A stretch of 64,000 nt of DNA, taken from positions 915,482 through 979,481 of the forward strand of contig VZTJ01001391.1 in NCBI GenBank assembly GCA_013397795.1, read 5' to 3'. Of the stretch, positions 10,783 to 23,636 are shown piece after piece (the first letter of the stretch is position 1; every line of letters begins with the position of its first letter). Made by a program: the position numbers and the translations under genes. The notes below the pieces were generated by a model. The model had not been told where the DNA came from. It searched no databases and was given only the letters and a program-made list of their open reading frames with translations. Source of the stretch: Orthonyx spaldingii. Lineage: Eukaryota > Chordata > Aves > Passeriformes > Orthonychidae.

Positions 10783-13700
10783 TGTGGGTATTTTTAAGTC
10801 TGTCTTTCAGATTTGACCTTGGGGCAAGATTGGCATTAATGTGTTTTTCATTCTTCTAGCACTGTGTTAGCTGGAGTCCATTTACATGAACTGAAATCAA
10901 TTTTTAAAAGCCAAAATTGGGCAAAACATTAATTTAATTTCATGCTGTTTTAACGTGTGCCTTGCAGAAATGATGAAGTCAGGAAAAAAAATAGCCTTAA
11001 ATCCATGAGAGAGGCCCCTTAAACTACATTTGTTTGCATACTTTGGCTTTATGAGAGTAAGTTTTAAAACAAGATTTACAGAACAAAAGCAACCCGAGCT
11101 GCAGTTAAACAAGATACACAGGGCTGCAGATGATGTTTTCTTGTGCAAGGCATTTAATTCTCACATAGTAGGTGTTGTTGATGGATATGTCATAGATCAG
11201 CACTTCTTGGATATTTGAGTGGTCAGAGAAGTTTAGAAGTATTGAAATTGGAACATTCCTCTGTTTCTTGTGCCAAATCTAGTGTTATATTTAGAGATGG
11301 CATCATGTGCAAGAAAAAATTGCAAAGGTTCTGGAATTAATGATCTTGCCTGTTAACCCCCTGCAATGTTATAGCTATCTGGAATAAATATAGAAGACTT
11401 CTTAGAATACACATTGATCATTTATTTCACATCAGATTTCTGCTTGTGAGGGCTGACCACAAGCCAAACAACATAAAAGCAGTGGATTCTGGCACTAGGA
11501 AGCAGGAAGTATAACTGACGTTAGGATTCACAGGTCATGCTGAAAGAATTAGAAAATGTTATTTTCAAGAAGTTCAAAAAAATTATTTCTATACAGTGGC
11601 ATGTAAGATTTTCAACATAAATTTTATTGGTACACTGGTTTATGCTTTATTGCTGAATACAAATGCTGAAAACCTCCAATCCTCCAGTGTTACCTTTGGG
11701 TGGGGATTAGAAGGAGCCCTGTGGATTTAGACAATCACCTTCAGTGCCTGCTGGAATACAGGGCATTTACAGAGTTCGGATTTATGGGTGCAAGTTTACC
11801 TCTTCAGCATCTGGTGGAATCAAGTTATAAGACAAGTTCTGGAATCAAGTTAAGACAGAGATTTTTCAACATAACGACAATTTTTCAGAGAACTGGAAAG
11901 AGGACACTGAGATTCAGCACTACGGTAGCTACCAAACATGTTCTTGAACTCATTGAGTCTGTACTACACAATCCATGCATTACAAACACAGTCCTACCCA
12001 GAAGTGGGACTTCATTATGTTTGGATGAGTCACTTGGAAGGAAAAAAAATCTCTTTCCTCAATCTTCTAAAATCTTAGTGCTGCTTAACACCTGGTAATG
12101 CCCTCAATGCTCAGCTGAATGTTCCAAGGTCTTCGTGGGTAGATAATCTGTGTCTACTTTTCCAGTTAAAATGTTCTACTGTCTCAAAGGAATGCCAAAA
12201 TACACTGAAAACTACATTTCTCAAATAAAGCATACATATCTTACCCATGATAAACATCATAATTAAGGTTCTTATGTACCTTGAGAGAAAAAATTTTGTC
12301 CCTTAACACGTAAAATTCAGCACTAGAACAGCTAGAATTTGTTTCAAGACTTTAGATCCCCCTAATGTTTATATGGCACATTGCAGTTCTGAGGAGACTG
12401 GTGGTAAGGGAACAGGGTATAAAAAGCAGCACAGCACTGCTTTTTCATGACTAGTAACTAGTGCTGGAATATGAGAAGTGGAATCATCATTGCATAGGGT
12501 CATCTTAGGCCTTATGTACACTTACATGGGGCCCAATTGTTCCAACCAGTACTCTCATTTTCTAGATATGAAAAATGAAAGAACTTCAAAAAATAAATTG
12601 TTTTTTCAAGATAGAGACCAGAATTAAAGAATTCCTATAACTTGGGCATGTACTAGGTCATATATTCTCTCCCGAAGTGCAGCAGTTAGTAAGTTGCCAT
12701 CAGTGTCTGAAACTTAGCGTGTACAAATCAGTTTCTAGCTATGAAGTTCTGCAGAATTCCAAAATTTAGACTCCTCAGGGCTATAGTTTCCCCCCTGCCC
12801 TTTCTTTATTCTTCCTTTAAACAGCTATGAAATTCAGCTATTGCATCTCCCATTGTCCTTGCACTCTAACACTGAAAAAGTGGAAAGGGAGAAGACGATT
12901 TTTTCTTTTAAGTATTTATCACTCCTTTATTCATTCTGAATTGTAATTTAACCATCTGTAGTTAGGTTTGCAAGAAAAGAGTGCATTGATAAAAGGAATA
13001 CATAATGATTACCTGATTTTAAATATAGTATCTGTCAGGTGGGGAGGTGTCTAAGATGAATATTTTCATGAGTTATGTATCTTGGCCATCTTGACTGACT
13101 CGGTGATCTTTTCCATACTTGTAAACAACATTGCCTGTTATGAATATATAAAACACCATGAAACTGATCTGCTTCCATAGTAATGTGCTTCTTATGGACA
13201 AAAACGGTCAAGAGCAGAGGCCTCACTTTATAAACAGTACTACAGCCTCATAAATTATATATCATATAGTTCTCTAGAGCCCAAAACAAAAGCTAGTTTC
13301 GCTCCTCTGCAGTCTGTACATCATAAGACAAAGCCAAAGGTTCATATACACCCTTAAAAATACATTAAAAGAACAATATATTTATTATTAAAACATGTGT
13401 ACTCACATATGCATACACACACATCTATGTTTCCTGTATTCATATTCAGTATCTCTTTATAAGGCAATAAATCCAAGAATTCAAGATTTTAGGCACCTAC
13501 TATCCTATTAGACAATAACACACTGTGCAAAACAGAACCTGAATTTCTCCTGTGGCTAAAAGAAAGCTTCAGGTTCTCTGGATTTAAAGTGACCTTAGAG
13601 CTTAAATGAAACGGGGTCTGTTGCCTCTCGTGGAATTATCAGTATCCTAAAACCATTCCACAACTAAACACAATATAACATAGCTGGTGATCGCAGCTTT

Positions 13701-16700
13701 TTCTTTCTCTTTCTGCATCTCATTTATTCCACATCTTCACTACTATAAACCCAGAGGATAGGAATAAAATGTGATAAATGTGTTTCCATAGAGAGAGAGA
13801 ACACAGCAGGATGAAAGCAGTCACAAGCTTTTTTTTTCCTGCAGTCAATGGCCCACCTTCCTTGGTGACAGGAGGAAGTATATGTTCAGCATATATGACT
13901 GCACTGTGCATTAGAGCTGTGTGAGTTTTCCGACTCTTCCTGAGATCTGATGTGTTTCTTTCATGAAAAAGCCTGCAGGCATCTTGCCTGCAACCTTAAT
14001 CACTTCCTCTCCCCTTCTAATGCAGATTTCTTGTACCTATGAATTTTCTCATGAGATGATTTATTGTGCATAAAATTCCACTTTACTCCTAATGTAAATT
14101 ATACTGTCAACCATCTAAATGCCAGCTATCTTCCACAACTCAGTCTTTTGGAGGCAGTCAGTTGTCTGGACTGAATGCCTAAGTGCTTTTTAAAGTATAA
14201 TGAGTTTTACTAAAGTGTTGTCAGGCAACTTTATTTCTATGATTTTAATTATTTAATTAATACTGCCTGCTGTAAATAAATTCAGTATCTATTAATCCAT
14301 TTTTAGAAGATCTACAGGCTTGCAGTTTAAATCTTTTATGCCTTCTGGATGATACTGTGAATTTTGCTAAACATTACAGCTAGCAGCAATAGTTAGAATA
14401 TCATTAATACAAAGCAGAAGACAACTGCTCTTAGAATAAGATTCCTTCTGGATATATGTGCATTGTAGCTCAGCTTGAGGTACATCTCTAGAAACAAATA
14501 AATAAAAAGTACCAGAAGGTATGCAAATGAAACAAACTGATTAAGAACTCAGTGCTGAACCAATACTATTATACACATCCATCACACTTTTGAAAGAAAA
14601 CTAATAGCCTATCTGTAATTACAAAAGATGGGACAGAAATTGCAAATGAGCTAGAATGTTGAGCTGATAGATCACATCACATGGTATCAAGTGCTATTCA
14701 ATGTCTTCTAATGAATCCTCCCTCAGGTCTGTAGCCCATTTTCCCTATTAATACTTAAGTTCCTTTTAAAAGCCACCTTCTACTTTATTTATACTTTATA
14801 CTTTAGTCATTTCACTGGATTTATTTGTCCTGGAAATATGCATTAAAGTGGATAGTTAAAAAGATGAGTCAGGCAAAAATACTCTATGAGAATTATTTAT
14901 GGTGCTATGTCTCTGCTCCTGGCCTCAGTTTCCTATGGGGAATGGTGAACCTTGCTATGTTCTAGTCACAATGATTATACTATCTACACAAATAACAGGA
15001 TGCACTTCATATAAGGCTTCTAAACTTAAACTCAGAAGCAATACTATTTCATAATATTTTGGAAGGAGAAAAGCAAAAAATGCCATGGTAGTAGCCATTC
15101 TGGCATTTTGAAATTGTGCTACCCTTAAATAATACATGCATATACCATATATTTAAAATAGAAAAATGGATTCAGGGTTAAATATTTTACTGTATCAAGC
15201 ATTGAAGAATCTTTTCTTGTCAGAAGTACCAAACAGCACACATGCCTGATAAGAAGCCCTTGGACACAGCAAGTTCTGACTTCAAGGACCAGGACTGAGC
15301 AACATACCTGTTCCACATAAAGGTGTGAGGTAAGATCTATGTTATAAGACAGTTTCTCTTACTGGTTTTCAGAGGTCTTCTCTGATAATGCCTCCAGGCA
15401 TCATGTTTTTTTACTCTAAAATAAACTGGTGCCCACAGATATTGAAGCTAATGTGCAGAACCTAGGAAGTTTCCACTTTTAAAATTTTTTTTTAATAACA
15501 AGTTTATTCACAGCTCCCACATTGGTAGATAACATTTGATGCTTCATTGCATAAGTATCTCCAATAGCTAAGAAACATTTTGATTGATAGATTAAGCATT
15601 CTGCTTAATAACCTAATAATAATATGTCTCCCTGCAATAATCAGCATAAGTGTCTACTTTTCAGCTTCAAGGCAGAGATGGTAATAATTCAATGACAGGT
15701 ATAGTTTAGTCTCACTGGAGCTAACAACTATTAGGAACAGAAAGACTATTTATCTTTATTGCTTCAACTTGAACCATACAAACTTGATGTATGATTCTGT
15801 CATGGGAAGCTCAGTGTCACCTACCAGTGCCACCAAATATTTCAGCTGAGGAGATAGTCTTGTTCTACATTCTGATGTATGATGTGTTTCTTTTGGTTAT
15901 GGGTCAGTAACCTAACAAGGTCTAAGAACAACACAAAGTTTGTTGCAATGATCCAGGAATCTACTCATGCTGCCATTTCTCTCAAACACAGAATCTTTTT
16001 ATGTGGTTCTCCACATACTCTCTTTGAATTTACTGTACCTGAATGGATATGAGTTACTTTCTGTAAAATTTTTTTTTCCACTTCTTTCTGGACAAAGTCT
16101 ACTACTTTCCTACTTCAGGTCAAGGCATCATGTAATCCTGGTTATGGATTTCCTCTCTGCAGCTATTTAAACCCAATCAATGTCATAAGCAGAATTCTAG
16201 ATGTCTGTCTCTTATGCTTTGCATATTGACATTCATATTGTCCCACTCTGCTGAAAGTAGTTTGAAAATATCTTTGTACCCTATCTGAACTTTTTCAAAT
16301 GCACTTTATTGATGACTCCAAGTAATTTTCACAGTTTTTGTACTAATCTCTAATTTCTCTAATTTAATCAATTCCCTTTGAATACTTCATGTGAAGTCCA
16401 GAGAACTTAAGTTGTCTGCACTGTTCTTGTACAAAAAGTGAAATTTTATCAAAGAGAGCCATACGGCTGACTTGGTATGGCATCCTTTGGGTGTGTTGCA
16501 TGTATTCCCATTTCACGTGTACTGCCATTTTTCTGGTTAGATTATTAAAAATATCTCATATTAGAACTTGCAAGTTCCTTTCTTTGTATTTCAGAAAAAA
16601 AAACCTATCTGGTCTCTCATACTTTGCGTGTTGAGGTCTTTTTGTTTTCATGCCACTGAGGGTGAAAAACTAGATCTTCTTTAATCAGAGCAATTAGGGC

Positions 16701-17193
16701 TTTGCAAACCATGTGTTTTGCCCTTAATCTGAGAAGGAAGTCTGGGCAGTTGAAATTATTGGAACCACAGCTACTTTATAACATAACTGCCACAGGAAGC
16801 AAAGAGGCTCTGATAGGAACAGAAATGTTAGTAAAGATTCCAGGCATCATATTTTGCAGACATAAGAGGCAGGACTATATTGAGAAAAGCCCTTCCACAG
16901 CAAATGAAGGAAAACTGGTCAAGGAGAGGAATTTCCAACAACTTTTAATGGAAGCAAAATGTGTCTGCATTTTGATATTAAAATCTCCTGCCAGAAACTC
17001 ACTTTGCAAATCCATCAGTTGGGAACACCAAATTACAAGTAAGTGAAAGTATTTTTTCCATTATGCTGGGCAGCAGATGCCATATAGCCACCTTTAGCTG
17101 CTTTTAAAATAAGATGTGCCTGAAACAGGTGATATTTTTATTTCTGGAGAATGGACAAATATCATTCAAGCCAATTAATGGGTTCATTCAGAG
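10783..17193. other. Unique AT-rich non-coding DNA
   Basis: No gene is recognised. The longest open frames are 11700-12098 (132 codons) and 16702-17046 (114 codons), both plus strand. Neither shows a domain, signal peptide or protein family I know. The second ends at ACAA followed by GTAAGT, a donor-like sequence, but has no good acceptor upstream. A hairpin with a TATA-like stem at 12418-12445 is listed separately. Confidence 0.5.
12418..12445. repeat. Perfect 9-base-stem hairpin overlapping a TATA-like motif
   Basis: AAAAAGCAG (12421-12429) and CTGCTTTTT (12437-12445) are perfect inverted arms around the 7-base loop CACAGCA. The left arm is part of TATAAAAA starting at 12418. A short palindrome-rich run, actagtaactagt, follows at about 12450. 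No precursor-RNA-length stem extends beyond the nine pairs, so a microRNA is not supported. Confidence 0.85.
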
Positions 17194-17280
17194 TAACTGT
17201 GCTGTTTTTGGCTGTGCTAGAGTTAATTTTCATCACAGCTAGTGTGCTAGATGTAGATGAAAAGTGATAGGGACAAATTT
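17194..17280 (+). mobile_element. Fragment of avian ERVL-type LTR, plus strand
   Basis: A run reading ggctgtgctagagttaattt, then tcatcacagctagtg, then a more diverged tail closely follows an LTR segment I associate with bird ERVL elements (family name from memory). Only about 85 bases are recognisable; promoter and polyA parts are missing. Limits are approximate. Confidence 0.5.
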
Positions 17281-20200
17281 TTGTGGTCACTTGTCCATCT
17301 GAAGCACTGTTGCCCCCTATTTAAAATACCCACGTTTTCATAACACTGAATTTAAAATAAAAAATGCTTCATCTCTGAAGCATAAGATCTTTGTATCAGA
17401 TATTGCCAAGACAAGAGCATAAAAATACACCATAGGAAAGAAGAATCTCCTTTCAGATGGAGAAGAGTTTGGGAAATATGACAGATGCAACCTTTTAGCT
17501 CAACTCTTCCCCAGTGCTACAGGCAAATTCATTGCATTCATAGAACTCTCCCTGCAGCCTTGGTCTGTGTGCCTCTGGAGTAACCAGTGTTGCCATGTTC
17601 TAACAGCACCTCATGTCTTAAAAGGAGCTCCACCTTGAATAGAAAGATTGCTACTGAAATTATAATAACATCAATCACTATAATTTCTAATCTTCAGTCA
17701 TAATCTGAAAAAATGTTTGACTCTTTCTGCATTGCCTTTACCTCTATGGTCTAGTTTCCATTCCCTCATTACTTTCTATAAAATTCTGACTTTTTATTTC
17801 TGTCTGTCTATTATTAAAGTTCCAGGTCTTAACAAAAAAAAAAAGAGAGCACCTCATTAGTTCACTCAGATATCAGTGGCACTTCAATGTTTTTGTTCAA
17901 CATTAGAAAAAAACCACCACACTGTTGCTCTTTAACAAATCTAACTTTCAGTGAGATAACTTTTGTTTTTACAGTGCTTTTAAAAATAATATTCTGTGAT
18001 GCTACACTTGATGCCTTTTAAATATTTAAGTATTGCCTGTTTTGTCAATGATGTTTTTCTTACTTATTGCAAAACCAGGATTTCAATGTTATAGGACTGT
18101 TTACACTATTTATTACCTCCTAAATATTTTGACTTTAATGCTTCCTCTGATGTATTTGTCTATTTAATACTATGAAATATTTCAAAGATTTTGCTCCTCA
18201 GCTAATCAGTCTGTATTTTTTCTCTATCCTCAGGCTCTTTCTCAACTAATGACATCATATGAGTCAGAGTACAGTCCCTCAGGAACTCTCAGGAGGCAAA
18301 AGACTATCAAAGTCAGCATGAAAATTTCTGTAGTTTAAATTTTCAGTTCATGTATAATTCCTTGTTGTTGATTTTGAATCCTCAAAAGTTAAGTATATTT
18401 GACCTTTGGATGATTATGGTACATTAATGTTTGACTTTTGACTCACCATTCAGATGCGGAATAAATTTTTCTTTTTATTTTCTTATTCATTATTATGTTA
18501 CCTTTTTATATATCTTTTTGCAAGAATATATTAAGTACATCACTCCAAATACATTAGAAAACTAGTGTGAAACTACAAAATAAGTACAGTCTATGATATA
18601 TGCTCTATAGTGTGGGTTATTTATTTTAATTATAATTGAATTTTTATTATAATCCAATACCGATGAAAGATATATTATTGTCTCAAAATGGTTAATGTTT
18701 ACAAACATAAACAAATCACAATCTATTATACAATGAATGTCCTAGTACTATCCCACCAATTTCTCATTTGTTCACAGCCTAAAATCAAGAACATGCTGTG
18801 CTAGTTTTTGACTCTTTTACAGCCCTGTGTACATCACTCCTATAAAAAATTACATATGCATGCACAAATTGAAAGAACACAGCTGTGATTCCAGGGCTCT
18901 GCATCCTATATACCACACAGGTGGATGTTCTCCATTTCTTTCATTTTTTTTTTACCTGAGTGTACAGGAAACTTAAAAGAAATTGATGTCTGTTCAGAAA
19001 AATGAGGAAATGGCAAAGTAAGGGACCAAAGGCAGAGTACTCATGAGACTGTGCTCAGTGTTTCCTGCTCCCGAGCCTTCACTACTCAGTAGTAGTACAT
19101 TGTGTGGGATACACAAAGCAGTTCATGTGGAACTGCACTGAGTGGACTATAGTGTTACAGCCATCAGGGAATAGGTAGCTCCAAGACTTACAGTTATTGT
19201 AGACTACTCCCAGCAAGTCAATACTCTGATGGTTCATTTTAGGTGAACATAATTTTCATGTAATCCCTGCGTAGTGTCTCAAAAACAATTTTGCAGAGGG
19301 TATTTGGAAGCACACATTAAAGTTCCCAGAAATATCCCTCAACACATTTTCCCAATAAATGCTCTTAACTCTTTCTTTGGAAGAACAACATTCTAAACAC
19401 ATCTTCCATAAGCTGCCTCAAAATCAAGCTTAATTTCTATAAGGTAAGACAACCTGTTCATGAAAACTTGCTTTTTGAGGTTTAGTGCTTTCAGGTCTTC
19501 AATGACACCACCAGTGAGAACTAAAAATCACAGACTTTTAAAACCTTTAACAGATTTATGCCATTTATTTTATGTCATTCATTAGTAGATAGCAGGTTTT
19601 TGTAAGAGGGGGTTCTTTCATGTTGGATGAGAATTGCATAACCATGGCAGAGCAGTTCTTACTACCCACAACTTCCTAAACTCTTGCTCTAATAAGCCAG
19701 TAGCCATACCTGGAAAATACTACATTATCATCACAGCCACTTTCTGTAAAAGAAATTTTCTTTCCAAAACCTCATTTATTAAAAGATATTATTCAAATCA
19801 GTAATAGAAGTGGTCTTTACTGCAATAGAGAGTATTAGTCTCCTCCTGTTAATAGCTTTGCCAAAGGAATGAGAAACCTTCTCTGACAAGTACCATCCAC
19901 AGAAGTTAAATGCCTTTCTAGACACAGTCTGTCTGTGCTTGCATATTTCTCAGCACAGTTTTCTAGGAATACAATAAAGTAATGGTCTGAATTCTCAAAA
20001 AACTTGAGAAAAGTTGTTGGATGACAGAAGGAAATCTTGATGTGTGCTTAAACAAAGCACAATATGCACAGTAAAGGTCAGAGCTTCGTAGAATAGCGCT
20101 TCTTGATTTCTTCAGACAGCATGAGATGCCAGTATTCCTAAAACTTAAAGAAAAACTTTGTCAAAATCTCAGTTTCCTCACTGTTTCCAATAGGATTAAC

Positions 20201-23149
20201 TTAGGTATCGGTTTTCCCTTACACTTCAAAGACATTATTTATTGCAAAGCCTTGCATCCTGTAAACTTAGCCCAAAATAACACCCCTGAATTACCAGCTC
20301 TGTAGTTCACAACTTAAGTTCAGTTGATGTGATCTGATGTAAACTTAGAATAGAATTTTAAATCTAATGAGCAAATAGCCCCTTGTATCTGTAGAGGATT
20401 TTTGAAGACAGTGGAACATTAAGGAGTTTTGTGCCCGGGTGTGGTTGGTGAGCAACAACCACTTCTAGATGCTTGGGATTCTGCAGATATTTTTTTTTCT
20501 GCAATTTACAAAGGAAGAAGGAACATAAAAACACACATTCCTTTTTTGTGCCTGAGCTGCACATATATTCCACAGGCAGCCCAGTAAACTAGGAATGCAG
20601 CACCCACAGAGACTGAAACAACTGCAAAAACAGCTGAAACAAAATCAAAATAAAATTTTGGTCCCAGTAGTTGATGCTTAAAATGTCACTGTAAAATGAC
20701 ATGGAAGAAGGAAATCTGTCTGTACAGCCATTGGAGGGGAAGTTGTTTGGGTTTTATTTTCCCTCAAATGACTGCGACTGACCTGGAAAAGGATGGAAAA
20801 AGAGACTGCTCAGACCTTATCCTTAGAACACATGGATCCAATTCCTGCCTGGTTAAAACTTAAGGTAACTGCTTGTTTCAGCTACAGTAAAATCAGAATA
20901 TATGAATCACTGAAAGCTTGATTAATCAAGTAGTTTAATGCATGTCATTGATATGTTTGAGGAAAAAACATAATGAGATTTCCAAAATCAACTTATGTGG
21001 CAAAACAGCTTGTTTACACCTAGAATACAAGAGACAGTGCTGCAATGTTTTTCTTCCTTCCATTTTTTTCTGCTATAAAGGATAAACAACTGATGAAAAT
21101 GCATGGAATAAATAGTCTTATACATCTTTATGTAGGCAAATTAATTTAAATCACAAAGCATCACAGAGGAATTTAGATCACAAAGTAACACAGGAATCTG
21201 TTGGAAGATATGGCTTTTCATTTGGAACAAAAGTCTCTTAAGTGAAATTAATTATAGTACTAGTATGGATAATTTAAAAAACAGATTTTTTCCATTCTAA
21301 ATTTCACTTTATATACAGTTTTGTCTTCAATACCTAGAACAGGAAGTATCAGAATGTATTTGCACATAAAGATTTCAAATGCAACACTTACAGCAATGCC
21401 CAATGTGCAGTTTTAGATACAACTGTGGTTTCCTCCAGGTTAAGCCAATTCAAATGCTAAACTCTCTGGGCTGCTATGAAAAAGCTTATGAAAACTAAAC
21501 TGTAAACTTTAAAAAATGCTAGAAATACAGTGCCTGCAGTGCAGACCTCTAAAACACGATGGTTTTCGTTTTCAATATGTTTCAGTTTTGCTTCACATGA
21601 ACCAAATTTAAAGCTTAAATTCCCTGCTTTAAATGTCATATGTAGCCCACCTATTTCTCACATTTGTTTAGCGTTTGACCCATTCCCCTTTTCAAGCTTT
21701 GATGTACCTCTTGTGAATCTAGGAGGATATAAAGTGTATAATGAAGAAAGGTAAGTTGCTAGTATCTTAGAAGTTAATTTTGAGTTAATTCTGGGCAGGA
21801 ACAATACCTGGCAATCTCTTGCTGCCTATAAAATCTGTATGACAACAAGTCTTAAACTACAGTCACAGACCAGAGTAGCCTTGTGTTCCTCTGAGATGGC
21901 CCATAGGATTAGCTTAGCATTTTGTTTGTGATGGTTTCATTATGGTTCATAACTATAGGCCATTCTTCCCTGTCTTCACCACAATGAGAATAGAAATGAA
22001 CTTTTCTCTCTAGGATGGGAGAAAGACAAAATTGTTTTCCCATCAGATCTTAACTAGAGTCCTGTGTCACTGCACATTCTACAGCAGATGTAGAGGGCTG
22101 ACTGCAGATGGCTTTTCAGAAAATTTAAGAATCCCCAATTTAGATTTGTTGACAAATATTGGATTACTTAAATTTTTTGGTCAGTCAAGAATTATTCTTT
22201 TTCTACGCTCTGTATGCATTTTTCTGTGCTCATCTTTGGGTCTCTAGTGTGTACCTGAAGTGCCTTTATAAACTATATTGGGTCTACCTCCAGAAAACAC
22301 AGAATAAATTCTGCATTGTTATTTCAGCAGCTATTTAGCTTTGGTTTAGTATCTGCATCTCAGTCTACATTTTATATTCTTGAGAGATTTTCTGTATTAG
22401 AATTACTTCCAGATTTTCTGCCTTCCTGTGACAACTATTGAATCTTTATATGAAAAAGAAAAGCTTGTGTGATGCAAAAGCAACAACCATCTTAGTACTT
22501 TCCTACTAAAAGAGGATAATTTTTTGTTTTATGCTGGGACAGTTTTGATACAGTGAAGACATTAAGGTGACACCAGAGACTAGTGAATACAGTGAAGAAA
22601 TTCTTTACAGAACATTAAAGCAAACTCAATTATATCTGCAGGCAAGGATCTCCCATTTATATTCTTCTCTCAGCATCTTAGTTGCAAGGAGCTCTGGGTA
22701 TTTCACAAGCAAGAAATGGACTTCTTCTAATATACATCTTCACAAAGATAGGAACTTTGTTTAATTTTTTTAATTGCTTAATGTTTATATTGACTTAGAG
22801 GGCTTGAAATAATGCATTAAAATATTCACTAAATAACTGCCTCTTTTTGGTTTGCAGAGCCCTTTATTCCAGTTGCCTGTGTTGTGAAATGATTACGACA
22901 GTTGTGTCCTTGGATCCACTTTTGATCTGAGCCAACAGGCACACTCCTAAGCAATTTGCAATAAAGGCAAAGGTCTGTATGGGCTAAGACCATTAGTAAT
23001 GTATAGTTTGAATGTGACTCACCTCTTAAGATTTTAATAGGATAGAAAAAGAGTATCCTGTACTTGTTAACTATAGTTCCAAGAAGTGGTATGTGAAGCC
23101 ATCCATTTATTCTTATAGATACATCAAATTGATTCTAGTTCCTGAATCT
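17281..23149. other. Unique AT-rich non-coding DNA
   Basis: No gene or clear repeat family is seen. The stretch contains an A-run (about 17832-17845), very AT-rich DNA around 18590-18660, and one short splice-bounded interval at 21697-21750 that is listed separately. Open frames are all under 75 codons. Confidence 0.55.
21697..21750 (+). other. 54-base exon-like interval with open frame
   Basis: A pyrimidine-rich tract (gacccattccccttttcaag) ends in AG at 21696, and GAAAG followed by GTAAGTT forms a strong donor at 21751. The 54-base interval is a multiple of three and is open in the frame FDVPLVNLGGYKVYNEE, with one base before and two after. The peptide has a plausible composition but I do not recognise it. 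The acceptor ends in AAG rather than the preferred CAG. It could be a small alternative exon in a large intron or, more likely, a chance pseudo-exon. Confidence 0.15.
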
Positions 23150-23636
23150 ACAGAACTACGTTCAAGCATGTTTTGGATATCTCCAAGGATGGACTCCACA
23201 AGCTCTCTGGGAAACTTTTGACAGTTTTCAACCACTTCAAGGTAAAATGTGTTTCCCTACACTTAAGTGGAATTTTCTGTTTCAGTGTGTAGCCATTGCC
23301 TCTTGTCCTGGTATACTCGGCACCACTGGTAACAGACTTCACCTTCTTTTCACCCTCCCTTCAGGTATTTATATGCATTAATAAGATCCCCCCCTGAGTC
23401 TTCACTTCTCCAGGCTCTGTTGCCTCAGCCTCTCCTTGTACAAAAGAAGATCCAGCACATTGATCACATTTGTGGCTCATCTCTGAACTTTCTCCAGTAT
23501 GTCCATGTCTCTTGTACTGGAGAGTGGACACAGTACTCTGGGTGTGGCCTTACCAGTTCAAAGAAGAAGGGCAGAACCATTTTGCTCCACTGGCTTTCGT
23601 CCGTCTTCCTAATGCAGCTCAGGATACTGTAGATGA
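23150..23636 (-). mobile_element. CR1 LINE fragment, minus strand
   Basis: The plus strand is the reverse complement of the CR1 open reading frame 2 end and 3' region. Recognisable blocks are caagctctctgggaaac (about 23199), gccattgcctcttgtcctgg (about 23293), the aagatccccccctgagtctt block near 23384, and tgtctcttgtactggagagt near 23507. It ends near atgcagctcaggatactgta. Family members encode a reverse transcriptase, but this copy is truncated at both ends and its frame is interrupted, so no product is expected. Minus-strand frame pieces such as CIRKTDESQWSKMVLPFF are remnants of the C-terminal region. Confidence 0.85.

Noticed and set aside
11700..12098. 132-codon plus-strand frame
   Set aside because: No domain, no promoter or splice context, and a length expected by chance in a window this size.
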